25,015 bases of DNA from JACKBJ01 sp964549495 (GCA_964549495.1 CAZJWJ010000079.1:1-25015), one strand, 5' to 3'; counted from the stretch's first letter, positions 8,104 through 15,912 are shown. Notes: generated by a model from the letters alone, not told the origin. Made by a program: numbers and translations.

Positions 8104-8790
8104 TCAGCGGCCCCCGCGCGCGCTACGGATGACCCAACTCGATCCGATCAAGAACCCGATCAGGGTTCCGATCACGGCCTGGTCGATTGCGAAACCGACG
8201 GAGAAGCCGGTCGCCACCGCCGCACCGAAAGCCCAGGCGGTGCCGATGCGCGGACCGCGCCAGGCATCGAAGTCGCGCGAGGACGCGCCCGCTTCCGATC
8301 CGCCCTCCGCCCGGCGCAAGGCGCGCAGCAAGTAGATCAGCACGGCCGGCCGCAGCAGGTTGCTGACGTTCTGGATCGTGTTGCCCGGCGCCAGGTTGCC
8401 GGCCGCGTAGATGTCGATCAGGTGGACGATGGTGGCGCCGACGCCCAGGACCGTCACCGCCATCACCGTGGCCTCGCGGAAGCCATCGCGCCGGCTGACG
8501 GCCACCATGCCCAAGACGCCCAGGGCCAGGTTGGCAAAGCCCATCTCGAGCTGGAAGGGACTGCCGGCCTCCCAGCCGATCGACTCGGCCACCAGGTCGG
8601 AAAGAAACAGGTGGCCGATCCCGTTGGCGATGCCGGCGATCCCGACACCCAAGCTGAAGAAGTAGAGCAGCATCAGCTCCCAGCGCCGCCGATCGCTGTC
8701 CACGCTGGGGTCCAGGCGGACGTGCAGCGTGCCGGCCAAGAGCGGCGCCAGCGTGTAGGTGAGGATGCGCAAGAGGAATATCGTGGCCAC
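8104..8790 (-). CDS. DUF6790-like multi-pass membrane protein
   Basis: The protein is 228 residues from a GTG at 8790, with GGAG 8 nt upstream. The frame stays open further upstream, but that part is a translation of the adjacent repeat element and is excluded. Helices are visible at about residues 3-20 (ATIFLLRILTYTLAPLLAG), 38-60 (LLYFFSLGVGIAGIANGIGH), 80-100, 108-135 and at the C-terminus. The pattern of ANGIGHLFLSD, SPFQLEMGFANLALGVLG and APGNTIQNV fits the DUF6790 family of small integral membrane proteins of unknown role. It lies 107 bp upstream of trpS, which probably has its own promoter. The palindromic element begins only 29 bp before the start, so the original promoter may have been displaced. 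Confidence 0.8.
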   Translation of the reverse strand: MATIFLLRILTYTLAPLLAGTLHVRLDPSVDSDRRRWELMLLYFFSLGVGIAGIANGIGHLFLSDLVAESIGWEAGSPFQLEMGFANLALGVLGMVAVSRRDGFREATVMAVTVLGVGATIVHLIDIYAAGNLAPGNTIQNVSNLLRPAVLIYLLRALRRAEGGSEAGASSRDFDAWRGPRIGTAWAFGAAVATGFSVGFAIDQAVIGTLIGFLIGSSWVIRSARGGR

Positions 8791-8818
8791 GCCTTGCTCC
8801 AAGGTAGCGCTATGGGTT

Positions 8819-8987
8819 GCTAGTACTCTGTCAGGGAGATGCTTGCGGGTAGCTCGAGCGCCGATGCGCCGCTGCTGTGGTTCGATGCGACGAGGTCGTA
8901 GCAGCGCTACGGCCGAGGAGCAGCGGGCCGCAGCAGCGGATGCAGCGGTGCTCGAGCCCGCAAGCATCTCCTTGACAGAGTACTAGC
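8819..8987. mobile_element. palindromic MITE-like element, long copy (family R1)
   Basis: The two ends are near-perfect inverted repeats: GCTAGTACTCTGTCA on the left and its complement on the right. The similarity continues inward through GGAGATGCTTGCGGG, GCTCGAGC and GCCGCTGCTG-like blocks for about 64 nt per arm. The centre holds a small hairpin (CGTAGC/GCTACG around 8900). There is no coding capacity of its own. The right end overlaps the last codons of the Phd-like gene, supplying its TAG stop at 8983-8985. A shorter relative lies at 18284-18338. Mobilisation in trans by a transposase elsewhere is inferred; no clear target duplication was seen. Confidence 0.75.
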
Positions 8988-9261
8988 TGCCCTCTGCCTG
9001 CTTCTCGAGCTCGTCCCAGAACCGATCGTGCTCGATCGCAATTCCAGCCGCGTGCTGCTCGCGAGACCTACGAAGCAAGCCCTGGAAGTCATTGGACAGC
9101 CAGAGGCTCAATCGCTCGAGATCTTCGTCGTCCTCGAGATCCAGACCGAGGAGAACCGCCACGGGCTTGCCCGCGAGGGTCAAGATCAGCGGCTCGTCCT
9201 GCCCTTCCTCGAACAAGTTGCGCAGCTTGGGGTCGAGCGACTCGATCGCGGCAACGTTCAT
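8983..9261 (-). CDS. Phd/YefM-like antitoxin, apparently orphan
   Basis: The protein is 92 residues from the ATG at 9261. The N-terminal half (MNVAAIESLDPKL, then EPLILTLAGKPVAVLLGLD) matches the prevent-host-death antitoxin fold, which dimerises to bind its own operator and uses a flexible tail to neutralise a toxin. The tail here (WLSNDFQGLLRRSREQ onwards) is long and charged. No RelE, Doc or PIN toxin gene adjoins it directly; the nearest toxin pair, 77 bp upstream on the same strand, already has its own antitoxin. No Shine-Dalgarno precedes the start, and a -10 box sits 7 nt upstream, suggesting a leaderless mRNA. The stop codon lies inside the adjacent repeat element, so the C-terminus may have been altered by insertion. 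Confidence 0.75.
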   Translation of the reverse strand: MNVAAIESLDPKLRNLFEEGQDEPLILTLAGKPVAVLLGLDLEDDEDLERLSLWLSNDFQGLLRRSREQHAAGIAIEHDRFWDELEKQAEGS

Positions 9262-9268
9262 GTGCGAT

Positions 9269-9298
9269 AGTGTAGCCACCGGCCACGTAGCGCTCCAA
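9269..9298 (-). promoter_or_regulatory. candidate promoter giving a leaderless phd-like transcript
   Basis: On the minus strand TTGGAG (9293-9298), 18 bp and TACACT (9269-9274) precede the ATG at 9261 by exactly 7 nt. Transcription would therefore start at or next to the A of the start codon. Confidence 0.4.
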
Positions 9299-9338
9299 GT
9301 CTTTCGATCCACTCCGGCACCAGAATCGTGCTAAACGC

Positions 9339-9578
9339 TCAGGAAGGACGGTCACGTTCTTCTGGCTCGATATCGGGCACTGCATCGAGCACTGCATCGA
9401 ATGCCTTGCGATCCCCGCGAGCGGCGCGCAAGTTTAGGTAGTCCTCCGTCAACAAGGCGCTCATCTTCTCGGCGACCGCTAGCGTGATGAACTGATTGAT
9501 CGAGATCCCTTCGGCTTCCGCCAACTGGCGGACGCGCTCGTGCAGTGACTCGGGTAGTCGTAGGCTCAGCGTACTCAT
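9339..9578 (-). CDS. HicB-family ribbon-helix-helix antitoxin of a PIN toxin
   Basis: The protein is 79 residues. The ATG at 9578 overlaps the toxin stop codon as ATGA, implying translational coupling. The N-terminus, MSTLSLRLPESLHERVRQLA followed by EGISINQFITLAVAEKMSAL, is a textbook ribbon-helix-helix DNA-binding domain of the kind annotated as the HicB-family antitoxin partner of COG1569 PIN toxins. The acidic tail (DAVPDIEPEERDRPS) would contact the toxin. As the DNA-binding half of the pair it is the likely ligand of the palindrome at 10005-10028. The start chosen excludes an upstream in-frame Arg-rich extension that is only a shadow of the toxin gene. Confidence 0.9.
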   Translation of the reverse strand: MSTLSLRLPESLHERVRQLAEAEGISINQFITLAVAEKMSALLTEDYLNLRAARGDRKAFDAVLDAVPDIEPEERDRPS

Positions 9579-10003
9579 CGTGATGTCTCCAAGATTCTCA
9601 GGAACTGTACGGGTGTGACTGCGCGGATTCCGAACTGCTCGACGTTTTCGAAGTGACGCACGTTGAACGTGACGATGTAACTGCAGACGGCGGCTACGGC
9701 AGCCTCGAGAAGCATGTCGTCCCCTGGATCTGGCAATTGAGGCCGCCAAAGGTAGTGGATCGACTGGTGATTCGACACTGCACAGACGTAATCCAGAAAG
9801 TTGGCGACGGCGTCGCTCGGGAGTGCTCTTCCGCCGATCTCCCGATTCAATACGCTTTCGTACTCCAGCACCAAGGGCACTGAGATGCTCGAGGCGAATT
9901 GACCGGTTCCGATCCGTCGTAGCACCTGGTGCGAAGCACCGCGCTTCGATCTCAACCCTGCCACGAGCACGTTCGTATCGAGCACCACCGATAGCTCACT
10001 CAT
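9575..10003 (-). CDS. PIN-domain toxin (COG1569 family ribonuclease)
   Basis: The protein is 142 residues, the usual size for this family. PIN toxins are Mg-dependent RNases. The acidic residues are in place: Asp9 in VVLDTNVLVAGLRS, Glu47 in LVLEYESVL and Asp95/Asp96 in PDPGDDMLLEAAVAA, with the family-typical end VTFNVRHF at about 111-118. The gene precedes its antitoxin and overlaps it by 4 bp, the toxin-first order often seen in this family. The start codon lies 7 nt after a perfect TATAAT, so the message is probably leaderless. Expression is likely repressed by the toxin-antitoxin complex binding the palindrome over the promoter. Confidence 0.94.
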   Translation of the reverse strand: MSELSVVLDTNVLVAGLRSKRGASHQVLRRIGTGQFASSISVPLVLEYESVLNREIGGRALPSDAVANFLDYVCAVSNHQSIHYLWRPQLPDPGDDMLLEAAVAAVCSYIVTFNVRHFENVEQFGIRAVTPVQFLRILETSR

Positions 10004-10004
10004 A

Positions 10005-10028
10005 CCTGGTATTATATACGATACCAGG
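10005..10028. promoter_or_regulatory. palindromic operator of the PIN toxin-antitoxin pair
   Basis: CCTGGTAT and ATACCAGG form perfect 8-bp inverted arms around an 8-bp AT-rich centre (TATATACG). On the minus strand one arm lies in the promoter spacer, the centre contains the -10 box, and the other arm runs up to the start codon. Binding here would block RNA polymerase directly. The ribbon-helix-helix antitoxin is the obvious candidate protein. Confidence 0.65.
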
Positions 10029-10040
10029 GCAGGGTGTCAG
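10011..10040 (-). promoter_or_regulatory. strong leaderless promoter of the PIN toxin-antitoxin pair
   Basis: On the minus strand CTGACA (10035-10040), an 18-bp spacer and a perfect TATAAT (10011-10016) form the best promoter in the window. The -10 ends 7 nt before the toxin ATG. Confidence 0.7.
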
Positions 10041-10115
10041 TTCGGCCGCATGTATGGCACCGCCCGTGTTGCGATCCCTGAACGCGGTCGCAATCGCGCC
10101 ACAATGGCCGGCCGA

Positions 10116-10121
10116 TATAAT
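10116..10121 (+). promoter_or_regulatory. -10 element for the giant repeat-protein gene
   Basis: A perfect TATAAT lies 114 bp upstream of the ATG at 10235. No convincing -35 is seen at 16-18 bp, so this may be an activator-dependent or weak promoter. Confidence 0.35.
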
Positions 10122-10234
10122 GGGGTGCGCCCGAGCCGGCTCCGGTGCCTACCCACGCGCCCCCAGCTGGCCCACCCGCTGACCATCGCCGCCCACCGCT
10201 GCCACATTCGCGCCCGATGCGAGGAGATCCCACC

Positions 10235-13200
10235 ATGCGACGCTTCCTACCCCTCCTGACCCTCTGCCTGCTGGCCGGCCTGGCCCTGGCGCCATCCCCC
10301 GGCCGCGCCGGCCCCGCCGCCCAGCCGCTGGCGCCCGACGCGCCCGCCCAAGGCGCCGCCGAGCCGGTCGTCGAAGCCAGCGTGCACGGCAGCGCCCTGC
10401 TCATCCGCACCATCCCGGGCGGCCAGGTGCTGGTCGAGCTGACCGACGCCGAGGGCGAGGAGAAGGGCTCCAGCGCCGCCATCGCCGACGAGAAGGGCGA
10501 GGCCCGCATCCAGTTCGGCTCCTACGCCGTGCAGGACGGCAACCTGATCGCCATCAGCGTCGGCGGCAATCCGGTGACCATGGCACCCGGCGATACCCTG
10601 CGCATCCTGCAGGTCGGCGCGCCCCCGCGCGAGATCGAGATCCCCAACCTGACGGCGGATGTCGACGTCGAGAGCGACACCGTGGCCGGCACCGGGCCGG
10701 CGGGCGCCCAGATCGAGGCCGAGATCCGCTCCGGCGATCAGGTCCTTTCACGCTCGGCCACCGTCGGCTCCGATGGCCGGTGGTCGATCGATGTCTCGGA
10801 TCCGGGCGGTGCCGATGTCTTGGCCGTCGGTAGCAGCGAAGCGCAGCTGAGCATGCGCTCCGCGGACAACTACCGCTTCAGCACCCGGGCCGCCGACTTC
10901 CGGTCTCGCCTGACGATGAACGCCAATCAGATCGGCGGTCGGGCCTCGGCCGGCACGCAGATCGCCCTCGCCATCCAGACCGCCGAGGGCCAGAACCTCG
11001 AATACGAGCCCGTGATGGCGGTCGACGGCCAGTGGAGCCTCGAGCTCGGGCCCAGCTTCGGTCCCGGCCCGATCGGTCCCGGACCCGGCCAGGGCCCGCC
11101 TTCGCATCGCATCGCGGCCGGCGACCAGCTGACCTTCACGCAAACCGGCGGACCGATGGACGCCGATCGGAGCTGGACCGTCACCCTGCCGGAGATCCAG
11201 CTCGATGTCGATCCGCAGTCCGAGACCGTCAGCGGAAACGGTCCGGCCGACGTCCAGATGGGCATCGAGGCCCGCTCGGTCTGGAATGAAGAAGCAGACG
11301 CCAGTGCCACGACAGCTCCGGACGGCAGCTTCTCGGTCGACCTCTCCGAATCGGTCGACCTCGGCCCCGGCTGGCGGGTCAGCGCCTGGTGGCAGACCTC
11401 CGAGGCCGCCCTGACCGTGGCTGGCTCGGCCATCATCCCGGTCGTGCAGGCCGGCGTCGACGTGCCGACCCTCAGCGGCCTGGCCCAGCCCGGGCAGCGG
11501 ATCACGGTCACGCTCTCCAGCAGTGCCGGCCAGCAGAAGAGCCGGCAGATCACGCGGGCCGGCAGCGACGGTCGCTTCGGCGTTCAGCACCGGGCGCCGG
11601 CCGGCGGCGGCGTGATGCTGCTGGGCGGCGGCATCCCGGCCGAGCAGGGCGATCGCATCGAGGTCGAGCTGACGGCCGGCGATCCGCTGGTCTTCACCGT
11701 GCCCGAGCTGACCGCGGTCACCAACGCCATCTCGGACACCGTATCGGGCTCGGCGCCGGCCGGCCAGCGGATGCGGCTCGAGTACCGGAATCAGAACGCC
11801 GTCGAGGGCCAGGTCGCCGGCGACGGCAGCTACACGGTCGACCTGACCGGCCGGCACGACATCGCGCCCGGCAGCCGCGGCCGGCTGACCGTCTTCGACG
11901 ACCGGGGACACACCTTCTACACCTCCTGGGCCGCCCCGCGGCTGAGCCTGCAGATCGGCACCAGCCAGGTCGGTGGGGTCGGGGCGCCGGGCCGGCAGAT
12001 CGAGGCCCGGCTCCTGGCGCCGGACGGCAGCCCGGTGGCCGAAGCCGAGACCAACGTGCTCGATCTGAGCGCGCAGACACAATTCGGCCTGGGTGCCGAG
12101 GAGCTGGCCGAGCTCCAGGGCAGCTTCTTCCTCTCCTTCACCGACATCGCCGGCCAGCCGGTGCCGGTCCAGGCCGGGGACACCCTGCGCCTCTACAGCG
12201 GCCTGGAAGAGGTCGAGCTGACCGTCCCTCCCTTGGACGGGACCGTGCTGGTCGAGTCGGACCTGGTCACCGGGCGCAGCGAACCCGGCCGCAGCCTCAC
12301 CATCGAGGCCCTGCCCTTCGGCGGCGGGCGGGCCTCGGTCGAGGTCACGGCCGACGAGAACGGCAACTTCAGCCACGACTTCGCCGGCCAGCCCGACCTG
12401 CGCTACAACGACATCGTCGCCCTGTCCACCGACGTCGAGGGCCATGGCGTGGGCCGGACCATCACCATCCCGGGTCTGACGCTGGAGATGGACGCCAGCC
12501 GCCTGTCGGGCACCATCTGGCGCGCCACCCGCTTCATCCTCGAGGCGCGCCGAGACGGCACGCTGCTGGCCAGCGCGCCGGGCATCTCCAGCGAAAGCGG
12601 CGAGTTCAGCGCGCAGCTGTTGGACGCTGACGGCGACCCGCTGCCGCTGCGCGAGGGCGACGAATTGAGCGTCACCCAGATCACACGCCAGGACGGCGAT
12701 CCGCTGCGCATGACCGTACCCGAGCTGACCGTCAGCGCCGACGTGGCCACCGACCGGGTGGCCGGACTGGCCACGCCCGGCGGCCGGCTGGTGGTCCTGG
12801 CCCGCGGTGCCGACAGCGACTTCGGCATCTCCCAGGCCTGGCCAGAGATCGCCGGCGACGGCAGCTGGCAGGCCGACTTCATCCCCGGCTGGGACGTCGC
12901 GCCCGGCACCGCCGTCGCGGCCCAGTACCGCCTGCCCGAGGGCCACGTGGCCCTGCGCACCTACTACGTGCCCCAGCTGCGCGCCCAGATCGGCGGCCCC
13001 AACGTCTGCGGCTTCACCCGCCCCGGCGGCGCGGTCACCGCCTTCCTGCGCGACGACGACACCTCGCTGGCCAGCGCCCGGGCCCGGGCCCGCTACGACG
13101 GCCGCTTCCAGGCCGTGCTGGGCAACGCCCGGGGCAACCTGATCAACACGCGGGGCGGGCAGAACATCGGCGCCGACCTGGGCACCGGCAGCGTGATCAA

Positions 13201-14263
13201 CCTCCGGCTGCCCCAGCTCGACCTGGACGTCGATTGGCAGGACGCCACCCTGACCGGCAGCGGGCCGGCCGAGCAGATGCTGGAGATCCAGTACCCGGCC
13301 CGCCGCTGCATGGAGAACCTCTCCTTCGGCGGCGGCTTCCTCTTCGCCATCCTGACCCGCATCGGCGAGGACGGCCAGGTCCAGGCCGGCCTGCCCTTCA
13401 CCCCCTTGCCCGGCGAGGGCATCGAGCTGCGCATGGCGCGCGAGGACGGGCACGAGAGCTTCCTGCAGCTCTACCGCCCGCTGGGCCGGGTCTTCGTCGA
13501 GACCCCGCGGGTCACCGGCCTGGCCAACGCCGGCGCCGATCTGAGCTTCGAGCTCCTCGACTTCGACCTCCAGCCCAAGGCCAGCGCGCTGGCGCTGTCC
13601 GACGCCAACGGCGGCTTCGAGGCCCTCCTGACCAACTCCACCGGCGACCTCGTGCCGATGCAGCCCGAGGACACCCTGGAGATCTCGATGTCCGGCAGCG
13701 TCGTGGCCCGCATCGTCGTCGAGCCCCTGAGCTTCGACTGGAGCCGGGGCGAGCCCATCATCGGCAGCGCCCTGCCCAGCCGGCCGGTCTCGCTCGAGCT
13801 CCTGCTCGAGGACGGCCGCGTCCTCTCCATCCCGCGCGTCACCAGCGGCAACGGCCAGTGGAGCTTCACCGCCACCGAGGTCCCGACGCGCGCCAACTGG
13901 TCGCTGGACGACATCACCGCCGTCCGCGCCACCATCGACACCCTCGACGCCCACCAGATCATCTTCCAGACCCCCGGCTTCGAGATCGACGACCCGGCCC
14001 CCCGCCCCCCCACCACCCGCCTCTACCTCCCCTTCCTGGGCAACGGAGCCGTCACCCGCGCCGCCTGGCTCGCCGAACCCGGCCAACCGGACGATGCCGC
14101 GCTCCCTGCTGCGCCATCCGGCGTCTCCCTCGCCCGCTGGTCGATCGACGCACCGGCCGCGACCGCCAACCCGACCTCGGATCGCGGCTCCCTACCCGGG
14201 TCGATCCAAGACGGGTTCATCCACCAGGACGACGGATCGACGCTCTGGATCCTGAAGCGCTGA
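10235..14263 (+). CDS. giant secreted protein of about 14 tandem Ig-like repeats
   Basis: The protein is 1342 residues. The ATG at 10235 follows GAGGAGA and opens a classical signal peptide (MRRFLPLLTLCLLAGLALA). The body is some 14 repeats of 80-100 residues. Each has a core like VxSDTVSGxGPAGxxxxxE near its start, a DGSWxxDL-type turn in the middle, a PGDxLxV strand and a short V(P)xL boundary. This pattern resembles bacterial Ig-like or carboxypeptidase-regulatory-like beta-sandwiches. Cysteines are almost absent (one in each of repeats 11 and 12), as expected for extracellular repeat proteins. Near the end comes PPTTRLYLPFLGNG, the tail motif frequent in secreted Chloroflexota proteins, then an unusual 75-residue extension. 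No enzymatic domain was found. A structural, adhesive or surface role is inferred. Confidence 0.88.
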   Translation: MRRFLPLLTLCLLAGLALAPSPGRAGPAAQPLAPDAPAQGAAEPVVEASVHGSALLIRTIPGGQVLVELTDAEGEEKGSSAAIADEKGEARIQFGSYAVQDGNLIAISVGGNPVTMAPGDTLRILQVGAPPREIEIPNLTADVDVESDTVAGTGPAGAQIEAEIRSGDQVLSRSATVGSDGRWSIDVSDPGGADVLAVGSSEAQLSMRSADNYRFSTRAADFRSRLTMNANQIGGRASAGTQIALAIQTAEGQNLEYEPVMAVDGQWSLELGPSFGPGPIGPGPGQGPPSHRIAAGDQLTFTQTGGPMDADRSWTVTLPEIQLDVDPQSETVSGNGPADVQMGIEARSVWNEEADASATTAPDGSFSVDLSESVDLGPGWRVSAWWQTSEAALTVAGSAIIPVVQAGVDVPTLSGLAQPGQRITVTLSSSAGQQKSRQITRAGSDGRFGVQHRAPAGGGVMLLGGGIPAEQGDRIEVELTAGDPLVFTVPELTAVTNAISDTVSGSAPAGQRMRLEYRNQNAVEGQVAGDGSYTVDLTGRHDIAPGSRGRLTVFDDRGHTFYTSWAAPRLSLQIGTSQVGGVGAPGRQIEARLLAPDGSPVAEAETNVLDLSAQTQFGLGAEELAELQGSFFLSFTDIAGQPVPVQAGDTLRLYSGLEEVELTVPPLDGTVLVESDLVTGRSEPGRSLTIEALPFGGGRASVEVTADENGNFSHDFAGQPDLRYNDIVALSTDVEGHGVGRTITIPGLTLEMDASRLSGTIWRATRFILEARRDGTLLASAPGISSESGEFSAQLLDADGDPLPLREGDELSVTQITRQDGDPLRMTVPELTVSADVATDRVAGLATPGGRLVVLARGADSDFGISQAWPEIAGDGSWQADFIPGWDVAPGTAVAAQYRLPEGHVALRTYYVPQLRAQIGGPNVCGFTRPGGAVTAFLRDDDTSLASARARARYDGRFQAVLGNARGNLINTRGGQNIGADLGTGSVINLRLPQLDLDVDWQDATLTGSGPAEQMLEIQYPARRCMENLSFGGGFLFAILTRIGEDGQVQAGLPFTPLPGEGIELRMAREDGHESFLQLYRPLGRVFVETPRVTGLANAGADLSFELLDFDLQPKASALALSDANGGFEALLTNSTGDLVPMQPEDTLEISMSGSVVARIVVEPLSFDWSRGEPIIGSALPSRPVSLELLLEDGRVLSIPRVTSGNGQWSFTATEVPTRANWSLDDITAVRATIDTLDAHQIIFQTPGFEIDDPAPRPPTTRLYLPFLGNGAVTRAAWLAEPGQPDDAALPAAPSGVSLARWSIDAPAATANPTSDRGSLPGSIQDGFIHQDDGSTLWILKR

Positions 14264-14301
14264 GCCGCGACGAGCACGTTCTAGGACCCCCAACCCAAAC
14301 C

Positions 14302-14333
14302 GCCGGGCTCGTGCACCTCCGCACGAGCCCGGC
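14302..14333 (+). terminator. strong hairpin downstream of the giant repeat-protein gene
   Basis: GCCGGGCTCGTGC and GCACGAGCCCGGC form a perfect 13-bp stem with a 6-nt loop, 38 bp after the stop codon. No U-tract follows, so termination is likely but not certain. Confidence 0.6.
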
Positions 14334-14351
14334 GCTGCTCACGCCCCGCCT

Positions 14352-14519
14352 CCACCACCTCCCCTCCAACAGGGCGGTGATGTCCTCGGGACGCGAAACC
14401 GCAGGCCGTGTGCGACGGCCTCCCTCAGCGGGACCGGACATCCGCCTTCTGGTACCCGGACCCCGCGTCACAGGGTCCCGTCATCACTTTGGTTTCGCGT
14501 CCCGAGGACATCACCGCCC
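14352..14519 (+). repeat. dispersed repeat family R2, copy 1, with perfect 29-bp terminal inverted repeats
   Basis: Arms 14372-14400 and 14491-14519 are exact 29-bp inverted repeats (outer ends GGGCGGTGATG and CATCACCGCCC). The interior contains GCAGGCCGTGTGCGACGGC and then GCGGGACCGGACATCCGCC. The same interior recurs at about 23708-23810 in reverse orientation, and its first part recurs at 24948-25015. Alignment without gaps for 49 bp ahead of the common core shows that all three share a left end near CCACCAAC. There is no coding content. A MITE-like or REP-like nature is inferred. Confidence 0.72.
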
Positions 14520-14540
14520 GCCCACCACCCATCGTCGCCG

Positions 14541-14569
14541 TTGACCCCAAAACATCCCAACGCTACCGT
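14541..14569 (+). promoter_or_regulatory. promoter of the yvcK-like gene
   Basis: TTGACC (14541-14546), a 17-bp spacer and TACCGT (14564-14569) lie about 50 bp upstream of the ATG at 14620. The promoter begins just outside repeat R2 copy 1. Confidence 0.5.
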
Positions 14570-14619
14570 TTCCACAACCCTTCGTTCCCGCCGTCCAACG
14601 CAACATCGCCTCAGGCCCC

Positions 14620-15912
14620 ATGCGCAAGCGCATCCTGCCCGTCCTCAAGTGGCTCATCCCCGGCATGCAGGTCAAGCGTTGGCTGGCCCTGCTGTTGGCC
14701 GGCACCACGCTCCTGGCCCTGTCCTTCGCCTACCTGCTGATCGACGTCTACGACCGCGTCGAGCTCCCCCCCGACTCCCCCGGCCAAGCCGGCCTCTCCC
14801 TGCTCACCCTGCAGTTCCTCCCCCAATGGGCCCGCGCGCTGCTCTTCGCCCTCCTGGGCCTGGCCGGCATCATCGCCGGACTCTACGGCCTGGGCACCTC
14901 GCTGATCGACGCCGAGCGCTCCGCCCGCTCGGGCCGCCTGCTGGAAAAAGTCGACCGCCGTCGCCGACGCCGCTCCGGCACCAAGATCGTGGCCATCGGC
15001 GGCGGCACCGGCCTATCGACCATGCTGCGCGGGCTCAAGCAGCATTCCAGCAACATCACCGCCATCGTCACCGTGGCCGACGACGGTGGATCAAGCGGTC
15101 GGCTGCGCCAGAGCCTGGGCGTGCACCCGCCGGGCGACTTCCGGCAGTGCATCGCCGCATTGGCCGACACCGAGCCCCTGATGGAGAGCCTCTTCCAGTA
15201 CCGCTTCGGCCAGGGCGAATTGGGGGGCCATGCCTTCGGCAACCTCTTCATCGTGGCCATGACCGGCATCACCGGCAGCTTCGAGAGCGCCCTGCGCGCC
15301 TCCAGCCGGGTGCTGGCCGTCTCGGGCCGCATCGTGCCCTCGACCCTGGAGCACGTGACCCTCTTTGCCGAGTTGGCCGACGACCAGGTGATGCGCGGCG
15401 AGTCCAAGGTGCCCCAGGGCGCCGCGCCCATCCGGCGGGTCTTCATCGAGCCGGCCAGCCCGCCGGCCTACCCGGAGGCCGTCTCGGCCATCCTGGACGC
15501 CGACCTGGTCATCATCGGCCCCGGCAGCCTGTACACCAGCATCCTGCCCAACCTCCTGGTGCCCGACATCGTGCAGGCCATCGGCGCCACCCGCGCGCCG
15601 GTGGTCTACGTGGCCAACGTGGCCACCCAGCCCGGCGAGACCGACGACTACGACCTGAGCGATCACGTCGAGGCCTTGCAGCGCCACCTGCCGCTGGACA
15701 TCATCGACTACGTGCTGGCCAACGCCGACACCAGCCATCGCCCGCCCGAGGGCGCGCCGGTCCGCATGGTCGAGCCGCAGCTGATCCCATTGGACTCCGC
15801 CCGCCGCCCGGAGCTGGTCACCGCCAAGGTCGTCAGCCCGGCCTTCCCGACCCATCACGATCCGGACCGCCTGGCCGAGGCCGTCATCAAGCTATCGGGC
15901 CGGACGCGCTGA
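14620..15912 (+). CDS. yvcK: YvcK/CofD-family (gluconeogenesis factor-like) protein with N-terminal membrane helices
   Basis: The protein is 430 residues, about 110 longer than Bacillus YvcK. Two hydrophobic helices (about 20-42 and 70-92) and a basic stretch (VDRRRRRR) precede the conserved domain. The domain has GGGTGLS at 127-133, VADDGGSSGRLR at 152-163, PPGDFRQC at 170-177, HAFGNLFIVA and GPGSLYTSILPNLL. In other bacteria YvcK binds UDP-sugars and is needed for cell shape and growth on gluconeogenic carbon; CofD is a related F420-pathway enzyme. The PPGDFRQC and DDGGSSG patterns favour the YvcK side. The membrane anchor would place it at the cell envelope, which is inference. No Shine-Dalgarno is evident. 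The usual rapZ and whiA neighbours are absent. Confidence 0.94.
   Translation: MRKRILPVLKWLIPGMQVKRWLALLLAGTTLLALSFAYLLIDVYDRVELPPDSPGQAGLSLLTLQFLPQWARALLFALLGLAGIIAGLYGLGTSLIDAERSARSGRLLEKVDRRRRRRSGTKIVAIGGGTGLSTMLRGLKQHSSNITAIVTVADDGGSSGRLRQSLGVHPPGDFRQCIAALADTEPLMESLFQYRFGQGELGGHAFGNLFIVAMTGITGSFESALRASSRVLAVSGRIVPSTLEHVTLFAELADDQVMRGESKVPQGAAPIRRVFIEPASPPAYPEAVSAILDADLVIIGPGSLYTSILPNLLVPDIVQAIGATRAPVVYVANVATQPGETDDYDLSDHVEALQRHLPLDIIDYVLANADTSHRPPEGAPVRMVEPQLIPLDSARRPELVTAKVVSPAFPTHHDPDRLAEAVIKLSGRTR

Noticed and set aside
8791..8967. An N-terminal extension of the DUF6790-like protein
   Set aside because: These 59 codons are a translation of repeat element R1, and the GTG at 8790 has a ribosome site at the point where the membrane-protein homology begins.
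10748..14086. An 1112-codon minus-strand frame opposite the giant repeat gene
   Set aside because: The composition (Val/Gly/Asp/Ala/Gln) mirrors the repeat codons on the other strand, there is no ribosome site, and the plus-strand gene has a signal peptide and clear repeats.
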